Shown in pieces: positions 51,415 through 60,702 of a stretch of 64,000 nucleotides of DNA. Both the position numbers and the translations under genes were made by a program. The notes under the pieces were generated by a model, which was not told where the DNA came from, searched no databases, and saw only the letters and a program-made list of their open reading frames with translations. Numbering within the stretch: position 1 is the first letter of the stretch; each line of letters opens with the position of its first letter. The DNA comes from Candidatus Ruthenibacterium merdavium (GTDB lineage Bacteria > Bacillota > Clostridia > Oscillospirales > Ruminococcaceae): the NCBI GenBank assembly GCA_019119935.1, contig DWWA01000008.1, positions 38,964 through 102,963 of the forward strand. The letters are read 5' to 3'.

Positions 51415-52247
51415 ATGTACAAAGCAAGAAAAATCGGCGTCGGCATACTGGAATATGCCGTGATGCTGTTTACCATTGCAGTGTCCGTCTTTCCAATTAT
51501 TTGGGTAGTGATGTCTGCCTTTAAGACAAATGCGCAGATTCTTTCAAACCCGTTTGAGCTGCCGACACAAATCAACTTTGATGCTTTTGTTTACATTTTT
51601 GAAAAATACAACTTTGTGCGTTATTTCGGTAATTCGCTGCTGATCTGCATTGTGTCCACTGCGATTTCGCTGGTAATCTTTGCAATGGGCGGATATGTTA
51701 TTGCAAAATATAATTTTCCGGGAAAAAATGTGATGTTTGCGCTGTTTACCATTACGCTTTTAGTTCCCGCACAGTCGAAAGCACAGCCCATTTTTTCCTT
51801 GGTTACGGACTTAAACCTGTATGACAACATTTGGGGCGTTGCCCTTGTTTATCTTTCCATGGGGCTTGCAATGTCGATGTTTATTTTGAAGGCGACGTTT
51901 ATGGCAATTCCGAAATCACTCGACGAAGCAGCTTCATTGGAAGGGGCAGGCTTTTTTACCACCTTTTGGAAGATTAACTTTCCGCTGCAAAAAGCGGCCT
52001 TGCAACCGCTGGAATTTTAATGTTTTTGAACAACTGGAACGAATACTTTTATGCGTCTTTGCTGACTTCCTCGGATGAAAACCGCACGCTGCCGCTGGCG
52101 CTCCAGTTTTTTACCGAATCGTTTTCCTATGATTACACAAAGCTCTTTGCCGCTTTAACGGTAGTGGTTTTGCCAGGCATCATCCTGTATATTTTTGCAC
52201 AGGAGCAGGTGCAGGCTTCCGTAGCGGCCACTGGTGTAAAGGGATAA
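51415..52247 (+). pseudogene. Sugar ABC transporter permease (MalG type), frameshifted
   Basis: The frame from ATG 51415 encodes five helices and the EAA loop (SLDEAASLEGAGFFTTFWKINFPL), then goes wrong and stops at 52020. In the -1 frame the missing part continues exactly: AKSGLATAGILMFLNNWNEYFYASLL, ending QASVAATGVKG at 52247. The sequence at the break is CTGCAAAAAGC where relatives would need CTGGCAAAAAGC, so one G appears lost near base 51987. The intact protein would be about 277 residues. A true mutation, a sequencing error, or -1 slippage on the A5 run are all possible; slippage would restore the full length. Confidence 0.85.
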
Positions 52248-52295
52248 TAAAAGCGGCATTCCCTGAGAAATACCTAAAATTTGAGGTGACTTCCG

Positions 52296-54638
52296 ATGAT
52301 AAAGTATGATGCAGGAACAAAGGATTTGAAAAATTGGCTGGTGCAGGAAATGGCATTCGATGCACGCTACCTGGGAAAGTGCGAAGCAATTTTTGCCCAG
52401 GGAAATGGCTATTTGGGCGTGAGAAATGCGCTCGAAGAGGCGTATACCACCGAAGTGCGCAATATGTTTGTGACCGGAACATTCAATAAGGCTTCTGAGG
52501 AGGAAGTGACAGAGCTTCCCAATGTGCCCGATATGACGGGAATGAGCATTTGCGTGGAGGGGCATGCGTTTGACTTGTTGGAGGGACATGTGAAGGATTA
52601 CACCCGCACCCTGAACCTGAAAACAGGCGAAACGGTGCGAGAGGTAACATGGGTAAGCCCCACGGGCGTTGAAGTGACAGCGACGTTCCGGCGTATGGTT
52701 TCCCTGGAGCAAGAGCATGTATTTGCGCTTTGCGTGGATTTGTCTTGCGACCGTGAGGCAAAGGTGGTGATCGAAACCGGCGTGGACGGTGCGGTAACAA
52801 ACAGCGGCGCACAGCACTTTGAAAATTTGGAGCGGCGCGTTTATGACGGTGTGGCAATGCAGTATTTGTCGAAAACGACACAGTCCGATGTATGGATTGC
52901 ACAGCATGCTGCCTGTGTGCTGAATCGTGAGGCTGATGTGCTGCCGGTGATGGGCCGCCGCACGCTGAAAAACCGCTATACACTGACGCTTCCCGCAAAG
53001 GAAACGTTGCATATGGAAAAATTGTGCACCGTGTATTCTACGCGCGATATGGCCTATGAAGGCATGACGCCGGAGGAGGCAAAGCAGGCTGCAAAAGACG
53101 ACGGTATGAAGGCGCTGCACAACGCCATTGAGCAGGGTTATGATACGCTTTTGGAGAAAAGTGCTGGCGTATGGGCGCGTTACTGGGAAGAAAGTGATGT
53201 GCAAATTGAGGGCGATGCAGATTTTGACCAGCTGGCGGTTCGCTTTGCGCTGTACCATTTAAATATTATGGTAAAACATGATGACGACCGCGTGGGAATT
53301 GGTGCAAAGGCGTTGACCGGTGAGGGCTACAAGGGCCATTCGTTCTGGGATACGGAAATGTTTATTTTGCCCTACTTTACTTTTACGCGCCCCGAAACGG
53401 CGCGCACGCTGCTGCAATACCGCTATCGCAATTTGTATGGTGCACATCTGAAAGCAAAAGAGTGCGGCTACGAAGGCGCGATGTATCCGTGGGAGTGCGC
53501 TTGGGTAGACGACGGTGAAGTAACGCCGCTTTATATGGGTGCCGATATTGTCACAGGCAAAATTACCAAGGTGTGGACGGGCTTGATTGAGCATCATATT
53601 TCGGCGGATATTGCATATGCGGTTCAGCAATATGCCGACGTGACGGGCGATACCGATTACATGGAGCGCTGCGGATACGAAATTATTTTGGATACGGCAC
53701 TCTTTTGGGCAAGCCGTGTACAGTGGAATGAGGAGCGCGGCCGCTATGAAATTTTAGATGTCATTGGCCCGGATGAGTACAAAGAGCATGTGGACAACAA
53801 CGCTTATACCAACTATATGGCGCACCACAACATGCGCATGGCACTGGACGTAATGGCACAGCTGGAGGCTCAAGGCGGAGAAACCTATGAAAGATTAAAC
53901 AAAAAGCTGGATTTTGCCGCCCTGCGCGCCAAAATCAATGCCTGCATTGACAAGATTTATTTGCCCGTGCCCAATGAAAACGGCATTGTGCCGCAATTTG
54001 ACGGATACCTTTCTTTGACGCCGCTGGATTTAACAAAATATAAGAGCGGCGACGCAGTGTTAGGGATTTACAACGATTACAACACCGAGCAGCTGAACCA
54101 CTATATGGTGTCCAAGCAGGCAGACACCGTGATGCTCTTTTTCTTGCTGGATGAGCTGTTTGACTTTGAAACCAAAAAGAAAAACTTTGTGTTTTATGAG
54201 GACAAAACGCTGCATGATTCCTCTTTGAGCAAGTGTACACACGCAATTTTGGCCTGCGATTACGGCATGGAGGACATGGCATACAATCTGTATCGCCGCG
54301 CTTTAACCATTGATCTTGGGCCTTATATGAAATCTTCCAACGAAGGCATTCACAGCGCATCCACGGGCGGCATTTGGGAAAGCACCGTGATGGGCTTTGG
54401 CGGTGTGCGCATCAAAAAAGGCGGGTTAACCATTGCGCCGCGTCTGCCAAAAGTATGGAAAACGCTGTCGTTCCCGCTGGTGTATCAGGGCGCAACATTG
54501 CGCGTGCGCGCAGACCATCATGTCGTTTGTGTGGAAAACCACGGTGAACATGCAGTGGAATTGACGCTTTGCGGCGAGCGTGTAACCGCGGCACCGGGCA
54601 GATGCGTGGAAAAAAGAACGGAGGGACAGGCACAGTGA
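52296..54638 (+). CDS. GH65 family disaccharide phosphorylase
   Basis: The 780-residue cytoplasmic enzyme has the GH65 layout: N-terminal beta-sandwich (EAIFAQGNGYLGVRN), an (alpha/alpha)6 barrel with GHSFWDTEMF (about 349) and the general acid Glu494 in IGPDEYKEHVDNNAYTN, and the phosphate-binding SKQADTVML segment near 607, then a small C-terminal beta domain. Members phosphorolyse trehalose, maltose, kojibiose or nigerose to beta-glucose-1-phosphate and glucose. The exact disaccharide cannot be set by eye. The next gene, beta-phosphoglucomutase, overlaps it (GTGA) and takes the product. Confidence 0.95.
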   Translation: MIKYDAGTKDLKNWLVQEMAFDARYLGKCEAIFAQGNGYLGVRNALEEAYTTEVRNMFVTGTFNKASEEEVTELPNVPDMTGMSICVEGHAFDLLEGHVKDYTRTLNLKTGETVREVTWVSPTGVEVTATFRRMVSLEQEHVFALCVDLSCDREAKVVIETGVDGAVTNSGAQHFENLERRVYDGVAMQYLSKTTQSDVWIAQHAACVLNREADVLPVMGRRTLKNRYTLTLPAKETLHMEKLCTVYSTRDMAYEGMTPEEAKQAAKDDGMKALHNAIEQGYDTLLEKSAGVWARYWEESDVQIEGDADFDQLAVRFALYHLNIMVKHDDDRVGIGAKALTGEGYKGHSFWDTEMFILPYFTFTRPETARTLLQYRYRNLYGAHLKAKECGYEGAMYPWECAWVDDGEVTPLYMGADIVTGKITKVWTGLIEHHISADIAYAVQQYADVTGDTDYMERCGYEIILDTALFWASRVQWNEERGRYEILDVIGPDEYKEHVDNNAYTNYMAHHNMRMALDVMAQLEAQGGETYERLNKKLDFAALRAKINACIDKIYLPVPNENGIVPQFDGYLSLTPLDLTKYKSGDAVLGIYNDYNTEQLNHYMVSKQADTVMLFFLLDELFDFETKKKNFVFYEDKTLHDSSLSKCTHAILACDYGMEDMAYNLYRRALTIDLGPYMKSSNEGIHSASTGGIWESTVMGFGGVRIKKGGLTIAPRLPKVWKTLSFPLVYQGATLRVRADHHVVCVENHGEHAVELTLCGERVTAAPGRCVEKRTEGQAQ

Positions 54639-55276
54639 AGTATCAGGCGATTATTTTTGATTTGGACGGCGTGATTTGCCACACAGACCGCTATCACTAT
54701 CTAGCATGGAAGCAGCTGGCGGACGAACTGGGCATTTATTTTGATGAAACGATCAACCATCGCCTGCGCGGTGTAAGCCGGATGGAAAGCTTGGAAATTG
54801 TGCTGGAACGCAGTGACCGCACCTTTACCGAAGAAGAAAAGCTTCTCTATGCGGAAAAAAAGAACGAAGTTTACAAAGAGCTGCTGAAACAAATGAGCCC
54901 GAAGGATTTAAGCGAAGAAGTAAAGCAGACACTGGACGAGCTACGTGCCAAGGGACTCAAGCTGGGGATTGGATCTTCCAGCAAAAATGCGAGATTTATT
55001 TTGAGCCGCATTGGATTAGAGGACTATTTCGACGCAGTGTGTGACGGAAATTGCATTTCCCGCTCAAAGCCCGACCCGGAAGTGTTTGTAAAAGCCGCGG
55101 CGATGCTCAGCACCCCGGCAGAGAGATGCTTAGTAGTGGAAGATGCAAAAGCGGGTGTAGAGGCGGCTGTGGCAGGCGGCATGGACTGTGCGGCCATTGG
55201 CGATGCAAGATGCTGCGAACAGGCAGCCCATGGCTTGACAATGTTTTCCGATTTGCTTAAAGTGGCAGCAGACTAA
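54635..55276 (+). CDS. pgmB: Beta-phosphoglucomutase
   Basis: The 213-residue HAD enzyme starts at a GTG overlapping the GH65 stop, with GGAGGG upstream. Asp9 and Asp11 (IIFDLDGVICHTD) are the nucleophile and acid/base; the helical cap begins HYLAWKQLADELG, and the remaining motifs are GIGSSSKNA, SRSKPDPEVF and VVEDAKAGVEAA. It converts beta-glucose-1-phosphate to glucose-6-phosphate, linking the phosphorylase to glycolysis. Confidence 0.95.
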   Translation: MKYQAIIFDLDGVICHTDRYHYLAWKQLADELGIYFDETINHRLRGVSRMESLEIVLERSDRTFTEEEKLLYAEKKNEVYKELLKQMSPKDLSEEVKQTLDELRAKGLKLGIGSSSKNARFILSRIGLEDYFDAVCDGNCISRSKPDPEVFVKAAAMLSTPAERCLVVEDAKAGVEAAVAGGMDCAAIGDARCCEQAAHGLTMFSDLLKVAAD

Positions 55277-55293
55277 AATAAAGGAGTGGGAAC

Positions 55294-56943
55294 ATGGAGC
55301 GTTTTTGGTGGAAAGAAGCGGTGATTTATCAAATTTACTGGCGCAGCTTTCAGGATTCTAACGGCGACGGCGTGGGTGATTTAAAGGGAATTCTCTCGCG
55401 GCTGGACTATCTGGAAAAACTGGGTGTAACGGTGATTTGGCTGAACCCGTGCTACCCGTCGCCGCAGGTGGACAACGGCTATGACATTTCTGATTACTGC
55501 GGCATTGCGCCGGAATTCGGTACAATGGAAGAATTTGACACGCTGCTGTCTGAACTGCATGCCCGCGGCATGAAGCTCGTAATGGATTTAGTGGTAAACC
55601 ACACGTCCGATCAGCACCCGTGGTTTGTGCAGAGCCGGTCTTCTAAAGACAACCCTTACCGTGACTATTACATTTGGCGCAAGGGCAAAGACGGTGCGCC
55701 GCCCAACAACTGGGGTTCGCACTTTACCCCTTCGGCATGGGAATATGACGAAGCGACAGACGAATATTATTTGCACTTGTTTGCAAAGGAGCAGCCGGAT
55801 TTGAACTGGGAAAACCCCAAAGTGCGCCGCGAAGTGCACAAGATTATGCGCTTTTGGCTGGATAAGGGCATTGACGGCTTCCGCATGGATGTCATCAATT
55901 TGGTGAAAAAGCCGGAGGGTTTGCCCGACTCAAAACTGCCGCCTTCGACAAAGGAAGGCTTTAGCTTTGACAATGAGCTGTATGCCAACAACCCCGGCCT
56001 TGTGGAGTTCTTCCGCGAAATGAAAGAGGAAGTGCTTTCCCGCTATGATGTGATGACAGTAGGGGAAACGGCGCGCGTGACACCGGAATATGCACTGCAA
56101 TATGTGGGCGAGCCGGAGCGGCTGCTTTCCATGGTGTTCCATTTCCAGATTGTGGATTTGCGCGACAACTTTACCTGGGGAAAATTCAAAGCGCTTCAAA
56201 GAAAGTGGACAAATGCCCTTTGGGGCAAGGGCTGGGCCAGCCAGTTTTTGCAAAACCACGACCAGCCGCGCTGTGTTTCGGTGTACGGAGACGACGGAAA
56301 ATACCGAGAAAAGAGCGCAAAGATGCTGGCGACGCTGCTGCACACCCTGCCCGGAACGCCCTATGTCTACCAAGGTGAAGAGCTGGGGATGTGCAATACG
56401 CCTTTTACCGACATTTCGCAGTACAACGACATCAATGCAAAGTTTGACTACGACGAAATGCTGGCCAAGGGCAAAAGCCCCGAACAAGCACTTGCCGTGC
56501 TGAACCGTTACAGCCGCGACCATTCGCGCACGCCGATGCAGTGGGACGAAAGCGCCAATGCCGGCTTTACGACGGGCAAGCCGTGGCTGATGGTAAACCC
56601 GAAGTACACGGAGATTAACGCTGCCCGTCAAATGCAGGACGAAAACAGCGTATGGAATTACTACCGTGCACTGCTTGCACTGCGCAAAGAGCACCCCGTG
56701 ATGGTCTACGGCGAGTGGACGGAATATGAGCCGGAGCGCGAGGACGTATATGTTTATACGCGCACGCTTGATGACGAGCGCTGGCTGGTGGCGGTGAACC
56801 TGACGGGAACACCCACGCAGGTGACACTGCCCGGTGCAGTGAACGGTACGCTGAAACGCGTTTTGGGCAATGAGGCCGACCTTTCGCTGAAAGACGGTGT
56901 GCTGACCCTGCGCCCGTGGGAAGCGGTGATTGCCGCGTTTTAA
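55294..56943 (+). CDS. GH13 alpha-glucosidase (oligo-1,6-glucosidase family)
   Basis: The 549-residue cytoplasmic enzyme shows the GH13_31 pattern: calcium loop DSNGDGVGDLKGI at residues 21-33, DLVVNHTSDQH near 100, nucleophile Asp199 in GFRMDVI, acid/base Glu258 in VGETA, and Asp323 in NHDQPR. Candidates are oligo-1,6-glucosidase, alpha-glucosidase or trehalose-6-phosphate hydrolase; the absence of PTS genes argues against the last. It ends the sugar operon 17 bases after pgmB and would release glucose from isomalto- or other alpha-gluco-oligosaccharides. Confidence 0.93.
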   Translation: MERFWWKEAVIYQIYWRSFQDSNGDGVGDLKGILSRLDYLEKLGVTVIWLNPCYPSPQVDNGYDISDYCGIAPEFGTMEEFDTLLSELHARGMKLVMDLVVNHTSDQHPWFVQSRSSKDNPYRDYYIWRKGKDGAPPNNWGSHFTPSAWEYDEATDEYYLHLFAKEQPDLNWENPKVRREVHKIMRFWLDKGIDGFRMDVINLVKKPEGLPDSKLPPSTKEGFSFDNELYANNPGLVEFFREMKEEVLSRYDVMTVGETARVTPEYALQYVGEPERLLSMVFHFQIVDLRDNFTWGKFKALQRKWTNALWGKGWASQFLQNHDQPRCVSVYGDDGKYREKSAKMLATLLHTLPGTPYVYQGEELGMCNTPFTDISQYNDINAKFDYDEMLAKGKSPEQALAVLNRYSRDHSRTPMQWDESANAGFTTGKPWLMVNPKYTEINAARQMQDENSVWNYYRALLALRKEHPVMVYGEWTEYEPEREDVYVYTRTLDDERWLVAVNLTGTPTQVTLPGAVNGTLKRVLGNEADLSLKDGVLTLRPWEAVIAAF

Positions 56944-56970
56944 AGCGTGGGCACGCCCTTGAAAGTAAGA

Positions 56971-57018
56971 AAACCTCCTGATGCACAAAAGCAATGCCTT
57001 GTGCATCAGGGGGTTTTT
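56971..57018. terminator. Bidirectional terminator after the sugar operon
   Basis: AAACCTCCTGATGCACAA pairs with TTGTGCATCAGGGGGTTT (18 pairs, one G-T type), with A and T tracts on the flanks, between converging genes. Confidence 0.9.
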
Positions 57019-57095
57019 GTCTGTTGTTTCGATTTGTGCAGAAAAGCGCTGACGGCAAAAGGTTTTCGGCGCGTTAAAGCCCCGGAACAGAAAAA

Positions 57096-58079
57096 CTATT
57101 TTTTCGTGTTCGACCAGACGATAGAAATAATTTCGGGGCGATCACTGTTATAACGCAGCGTGTGCTCTTTTCGCGCCGAAGAAAAAATTTTTAGCGAATA
57201 GGCATCTCCTCTGGCGTCTGTAAAATAGAGATACCCATTTCCGCTCGTCATGCCTCTTGGCCCCTGCGCATCTACGCGCAGGCAGTAATCATAGGGGTTG
57301 AGGGAGGACGTGCTTTCCAGTGTGACGGAATAGACACATCCGCCGTCATTAAATCGAACCACCTGACTGAGATCCCGTGAGCCGTTGATGGTGACAACAC
57401 CTTCCGTCGGAGAAGAGGGGCAATCCGCGCGGCTGTTCTCTCCGCTTTGGGAACAGGAAAAAACCAAATCCGGAAGATCGGTTTTTCCGCTGCGGGGGCG
57501 CGGCCCATACAGCCGGAGGAGATGATCCTGTGCATAGCGCACAAAGCTGTAAAACCGGGTCCGTGCCGGGTCTGGAAGGTCGATTGCGGTTAATCCGGTG
57601 GATAATTCACTGCCGCCAAATACTTTTTTGACATCATAGTGATAGGAAATGCCTTGTGCGGAAGGTTCTTGTGCAAAGCAGCTGAGCCAATGCGCACACA
57701 GTGCTTCAAACACCGACTGGCCGCGCGCGCGGGATTCGGGGTCGAAAAGAAAGGCGCTGCGCATTCTTGCTTCAAGGAGCGCCCATGCAGACGCGTCTAA
57801 AGGCTCCTTGCCGCGCAGGCAGCGAAGATAATCTAAAATTTCCCGGCTTTTGAGCAAAAAACGGTCGGTATTATTGAATTCAATCACCTGCTCGGTGTGT
57901 TCTCTGGATTGTGCCTTCCATGACACGAAGGTACAGTCCGGGGCTTCGCCTGCAAAGGCATGTCCGATGGAAACGGCATTGGCAGCCCAGCCTGTTTGAG
58001 ATTCCAAAAATTTTTCCCGAAATCTTTGCCATGCCATAAGGCTTTTTTGTTTTGCCGAAGAGTTCAGAAAATATCTCAC
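57096..58079 (-). CDS. Unrecognised protein downstream of spoVAC
   Basis: I do not recognise this family. The frame is open to 58124; I place the start at GTG 58079, two bases after the spoVAC stop, assuming translational coupling, because neither this codon nor ATG 58037 (MAWQRFREKFLESQTG) has a clear ribosome binding site. The product, about 327 residues, has no signal peptide or membrane segment. The N-terminal half is helical; the C-terminal half is beta-rich with polar segments (TINGSRDLSQVVRFNDGG, YSVTLESTSSLNPYDYC). Its position suggests co-expression with spoVAC in sporulation. Confidence 0.6.
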   Translation of the reverse strand: MRYFLNSSAKQKSLMAWQRFREKFLESQTGWAANAVSIGHAFAGEAPDCTFVSWKAQSREHTEQVIEFNNTDRFLLKSREILDYLRCLRGKEPLDASAWALLEARMRSAFLFDPESRARGQSVFEALCAHWLSCFAQEPSAQGISYHYDVKKVFGGSELSTGLTAIDLPDPARTRFYSFVRYAQDHLLRLYGPRPRSGKTDLPDLVFSCSQSGENSRADCPSSPTEGVVTINGSRDLSQVVRFNDGGCVYSVTLESTSSLNPYDYCLRVDAQGPRGMTSGNGYLYFTDARGDAYSLKIFSSARKEHTLRYNSDRPEIISIVWSNTKK

Positions 58080-58081
58080 GC

Positions 58082-58531
58082 TCAAGAAAAAAACGGGCGG
58101 ATAAAATGCCAGATGACACCCCATGCCACACTGGCAAGCATGCCGTAGACGATCACGGGGCCTGCGATGATAAACATGCGCGCCCCGACGCCTGTGACAA
58201 GCCCTTCACTGCGAAACTCGATGGCGGGAGACACCACGGAATTGGCAAAGCCTGTGATGGGCACAAGCGTGCCTGCGCCCGCTTTCGAGGCAAGCTTTTG
58301 ATACCAGCCCAGCGCGGTGAAGATGCCGGAAAGGACAATCAGGGTTGCGCTCGTGAGCGCGGAAGCGTCCGACAGGGTAAACCCCGCGCGGCAGTAAAGC
58401 GTATTGAGAATTTCGCCCAAAAGACAGATGGAGCCGCCGACGAAAAACGCCCAGGCGCAGTCTTTGAGCAAAGGCGAGCGCGGTGATGCCTCGCGCACCA
58501 TGGCGTCGTAAGCTTTGGGATTCAAGCGCAT
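58082..58531 (-). CDS. spoVAC: Stage V sporulation protein AC
   Basis: The 149-residue membrane protein starts at MRLNPKAYDAMVREASPRSP with AAAGGAG upstream. Four helices with AFFVGGSICLLGEIL, GAGTLVPITGFANSVVSPAIEFRSEGLVTGVGARMFIIAGPVIVYG identify SpoVAC, the mechanosensitive channel subunit for dipicolinic acid in the spore inner membrane. It is separated from spoVAD/spoVAE by about 11 kb and a sugar locus, and has its own sporulation-type promoter. Confidence 0.95.
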   Translation of the reverse strand: MRLNPKAYDAMVREASPRSPLLKDCAWAFFVGGSICLLGEILNTLYCRAGFTLSDASALTSATLIVLSGIFTALGWYQKLASKAGAGTLVPITGFANSVVSPAIEFRSEGLVTGVGARMFIIAGPVIVYGMLASVAWGVIWHFIRPFFS

Positions 58532-58564
58532 AAAAACACTCCTTTTTGCAGCAGATGCAACGCT

Positions 58565-58597
58565 TCGCTTATTATATCCGCACAGATGCGCCGCTAT
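58565..58597 (-). promoter_or_regulatory. Candidate sigma-F/G promoter of spoVAC
   Basis: On the minus strand GCATA (near 58597) is followed, about 17 bases on, by GATATAATA (near 58575). This fits the forespore consensus GCATA / CAtatTA. The -10 also resembles sigma-A TATAAT, so the assignment is uncertain. Confidence 0.5.
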
Positions 58598-58631
58598 GCG
58601 AGTAAAAGCAAGAAAACAGGCGAACGCTTTC

Positions 58632-58685
58632 ACAAAACTGACACGCCTTTAACAAAATCAACACGCACTGCACAAAAAATTTTGG
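58632..58685. repeat. Tandem 20-base repeats upstream of the Gld-type operon
   Basis: ACAAAACTGACACGCCTTTA (58632-58651), ACAAAATCAACACGCACTGC (58652-58671) and a partial third copy ACAAAAAATT (58672 on) are in register every 20 bases, about two helical turns. They lie 10-60 bases upstream of a TATAAT (58698-58703). Such spacing suits direct-repeat binding by a response regulator, but no regulator can be named. Confidence 0.4.
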
Positions 58686-58765
58686 AAAACCAATTTTATA
58701 ATGAAAAGCAGAGTTGACGCTGTGCGCCGGTGTGCGTGCGGCGACTGTCAAAGGGAGTGTGAAGC

Positions 58766-59839
58766 ATGATTGAAGTGAAGCATCTGACCAAGCGGTATGG
58801 TGCACACGCGGCCGTGGAGGATTTGTCTTTTCGCGTGGAAAAAGGCATGGTGTACGGTTTTTTGGGGCCGAACGGAGCGGGAAAGTCCACGACGATGAAC
58901 ATCATTACCGGATGTTTGGCGGCCACGGAGGGAACGGTTACCATCGGCGGCTTTGATATTTTTGAACAGCCGCGCGAGGCAAAGCGGCTGATTGGCTATT
59001 TGCCGGAACAGCCGCCCATTTACCCGGAAATGACGCCGCGGGAATATTTGACCTTTGTGGCAAAGGCAAAGGGGATTGCACGCGCAGACATAGAAAGTGA
59101 AGTGGCGCGCGTGATGCAGGTGACGGGTACAGACGTGCTGGCCGACCGGCTGTGCCGCAACTTATCCAAAGGCTATGCCCAGCGCGTCGGCATTGCGCAG
59201 GCGCTGCTCGGCAAGCCCGAAGTGATTATTTTAGACGAGCCGACCGTGGGCCTTGACCCAAAGCAGATGATTGAAATCAGAAATTTGATTCAGACGCTGG
59301 GGCAAGAGCACACGGTTATTTTGAGCAGTCATATTTTGTCGGAAGTACAGGCGGTGTGCTCGCGCATTTTGATGATTTCGCACGGAAAGCTGGTGGCGGA
59401 CGACACGCCGGAAAACTTGGAGAAGTTACTGGCCGGAACGGCGCGTGTAACGGTGCGCCTGGCATGTAGCGAAGGACAGGAAATGCGCTTAGAGATTCCC
59501 GATACACGCATATCGGAACACGAGCGCGAGAGCGAAACGGTTGTACGCCTTGTTTTGGAGCGCGAGCAGGGGAACAGCGACGCACTGTGCGAGGAAATTT
59601 TCTGGGCTTGCAGTGAGCAGCGGCTGCCGATTTTGAGCATGAACGGTGTGCGTGCAAGCTTGGAAGATGTATTCTTAGAGCTGATGCAAGGCGGCGCGTC
59701 CAGTGGTGAACAAGCGGCTCAGCCGCCGAAGCCGGAACAAGACGGAGTGCAGGATGAGCAGCCGGAGGAAGGAGCTGCACAAGACGCCGGAGAGCCGGAA
59801 ACAGACGAGCAGGCCCAAAAAGAGGAGGGACAGGAATGA
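58766..59839 (+). CDS. ABC transporter ATP-binding protein (GldA-like)
   Basis: The 357-residue ATPase has Walker A GPNGAGKST (about residue 35), signature LSKGYAQRVG (about 135) and Walker B VIILDEPTVGLDP (about 155). After the ATPase core and a regulatory domain comes an unusual tail of about 50 residues, rich in Glu, Gln, Ala and Pro (EQAAQPPKPEQDG, QPEEGAAQDAGEPETDEQ), likely disordered. It powers the ABC-2 permease whose start codon overlaps its stop. Confidence 0.93.
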   Translation: MIEVKHLTKRYGAHAAVEDLSFRVEKGMVYGFLGPNGAGKSTTMNIITGCLAATEGTVTIGGFDIFEQPREAKRLIGYLPEQPPIYPEMTPREYLTFVAKAKGIARADIESEVARVMQVTGTDVLADRLCRNLSKGYAQRVGIAQALLGKPEVIILDEPTVGLDPKQMIEIRNLIQTLGQEHTVILSSHILSEVQAVCSRILMISHGKLVADDTPENLEKLLAGTARVTVRLACSEGQEMRLEIPDTRISEHERESETVVRLVLEREQGNSDALCEEIFWACSEQRLPILSMNGVRASLEDVFLELMQGGASSGEQAAQPPKPEQDGVQDEQPEEGAAQDAGEPETDEQAQKEEGQE

Positions 59840-60702
59840 AAGCAATTTTGCAAAAAGAATGGCACGGTTACTTTTCCACCGTGACAGGCTATCTCTTTAC
59901 GGCGTTCCTGATGCTGTTTGCGGGGATTTTTTTCAGTGTGTTATGTTTGACGGGCGGCTTGCCGTCATTTGAATATGTGCTTTCCAACATGACGTTTGTT
60001 TTCGTCATCGTTACGCCCATTTTGACCCTGCGCGGCATTTCGGAAGAGCGCAGGCAAAAGACGGACCGCCTGTTATACGCCCTGCCCATTGGTTTAACGC
60101 GCGTGGTGCTGGGCAAGTATGCGGCGCTTTTGGGCGTGCTGGCTGTCCCGACCGTTTTGATGGGCCTGTACCCGCTGGTTCTTTCGGGATTCGGAACCGT
60201 GAACCTTGGGGCGGCTTACGGCAGTCTGCTTGCGTTTTTTCTGCTGGGGGCGGCCCTTTTGAGCATTGGCTTGTATCTCTCTTGCTTGAGCGACAGCCCG
60301 GTGGCATGCGCGGCAATTTGCTTTGCCGTTGTTTTGGTGAATTACTTTCTTTCGACTCTTGCGCTTTATCTGCCCGGCACGGCGGAGGCTTCCCTTTGGC
60401 TGTTTTTGGCACTGTGTCTGCTGTTTGCACTGATTGTGCTTCGCATGACAAGTGCGGTTTGGCCTGCTGTGGTGGCGCTGGCCGTTTCCGGCGGCGCAGT
60501 TTTGGCCGTCTGGATGGCGAACAGCGAGGCGTTTGCAGGCGCGTTTCCCGCGCTTTTGGAGAAGCTGTCGCTGTTTGAAGCATTTCAGTCGTTCGTCGGC
60601 GGTGAAATGGACTTAGCGGCGCTGTTTTTCTACATCAGCGTATCTGTGGTATTTGTAGTTCTGACGGTGCAGAGCATGGAGAAAAGGCGGTGGAGTGAAT
60701 GA
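59836..60702 (+). CDS. ABC-2 type permease (GldF-like)
   Basis: The 288-residue protein has six transmembrane helices, an N-terminal amphipathic ILQKEWHGYFSTVTGYLF typical of ABC-2 permeases, and TPILTLRGISEERRQKTDRLLYALPIGLTRVVLGKY, the conserved intracellular loop. It forms the membrane pore with the ATPase before it. ATGA overlaps occur at both its ends, so the four genes form a tight operon. Confidence 0.92.
   Translation: MKAILQKEWHGYFSTVTGYLFTAFLMLFAGIFFSVLCLTGGLPSFEYVLSNMTFVFVIVTPILTLRGISEERRQKTDRLLYALPIGLTRVVLGKYAALLGVLAVPTVLMGLYPLVLSGFGTVNLGAAYGSLLAFFLLGAALLSIGLYLSCLSDSPVACAAICFAVVLVNYFLSTLALYLPGTAEASLWLFLALCLLFALIVLRMTSAVWPAVVALAVSGGAVLAVWMANSEAFAGAFPALLEKLSLFEAFQSFVGGEMDLAALFFYISVSVVFVVLTVQSMEKRRWSE

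Noticed and set aside
54569..54634. Upstream extension of beta-phosphoglucomutase to ATG 54569
   Set aside because: It would overlap the GH65 gene by about 70 bases and add residues absent from the HAD family; the GTG at 54635 has GGAGGG upstream.
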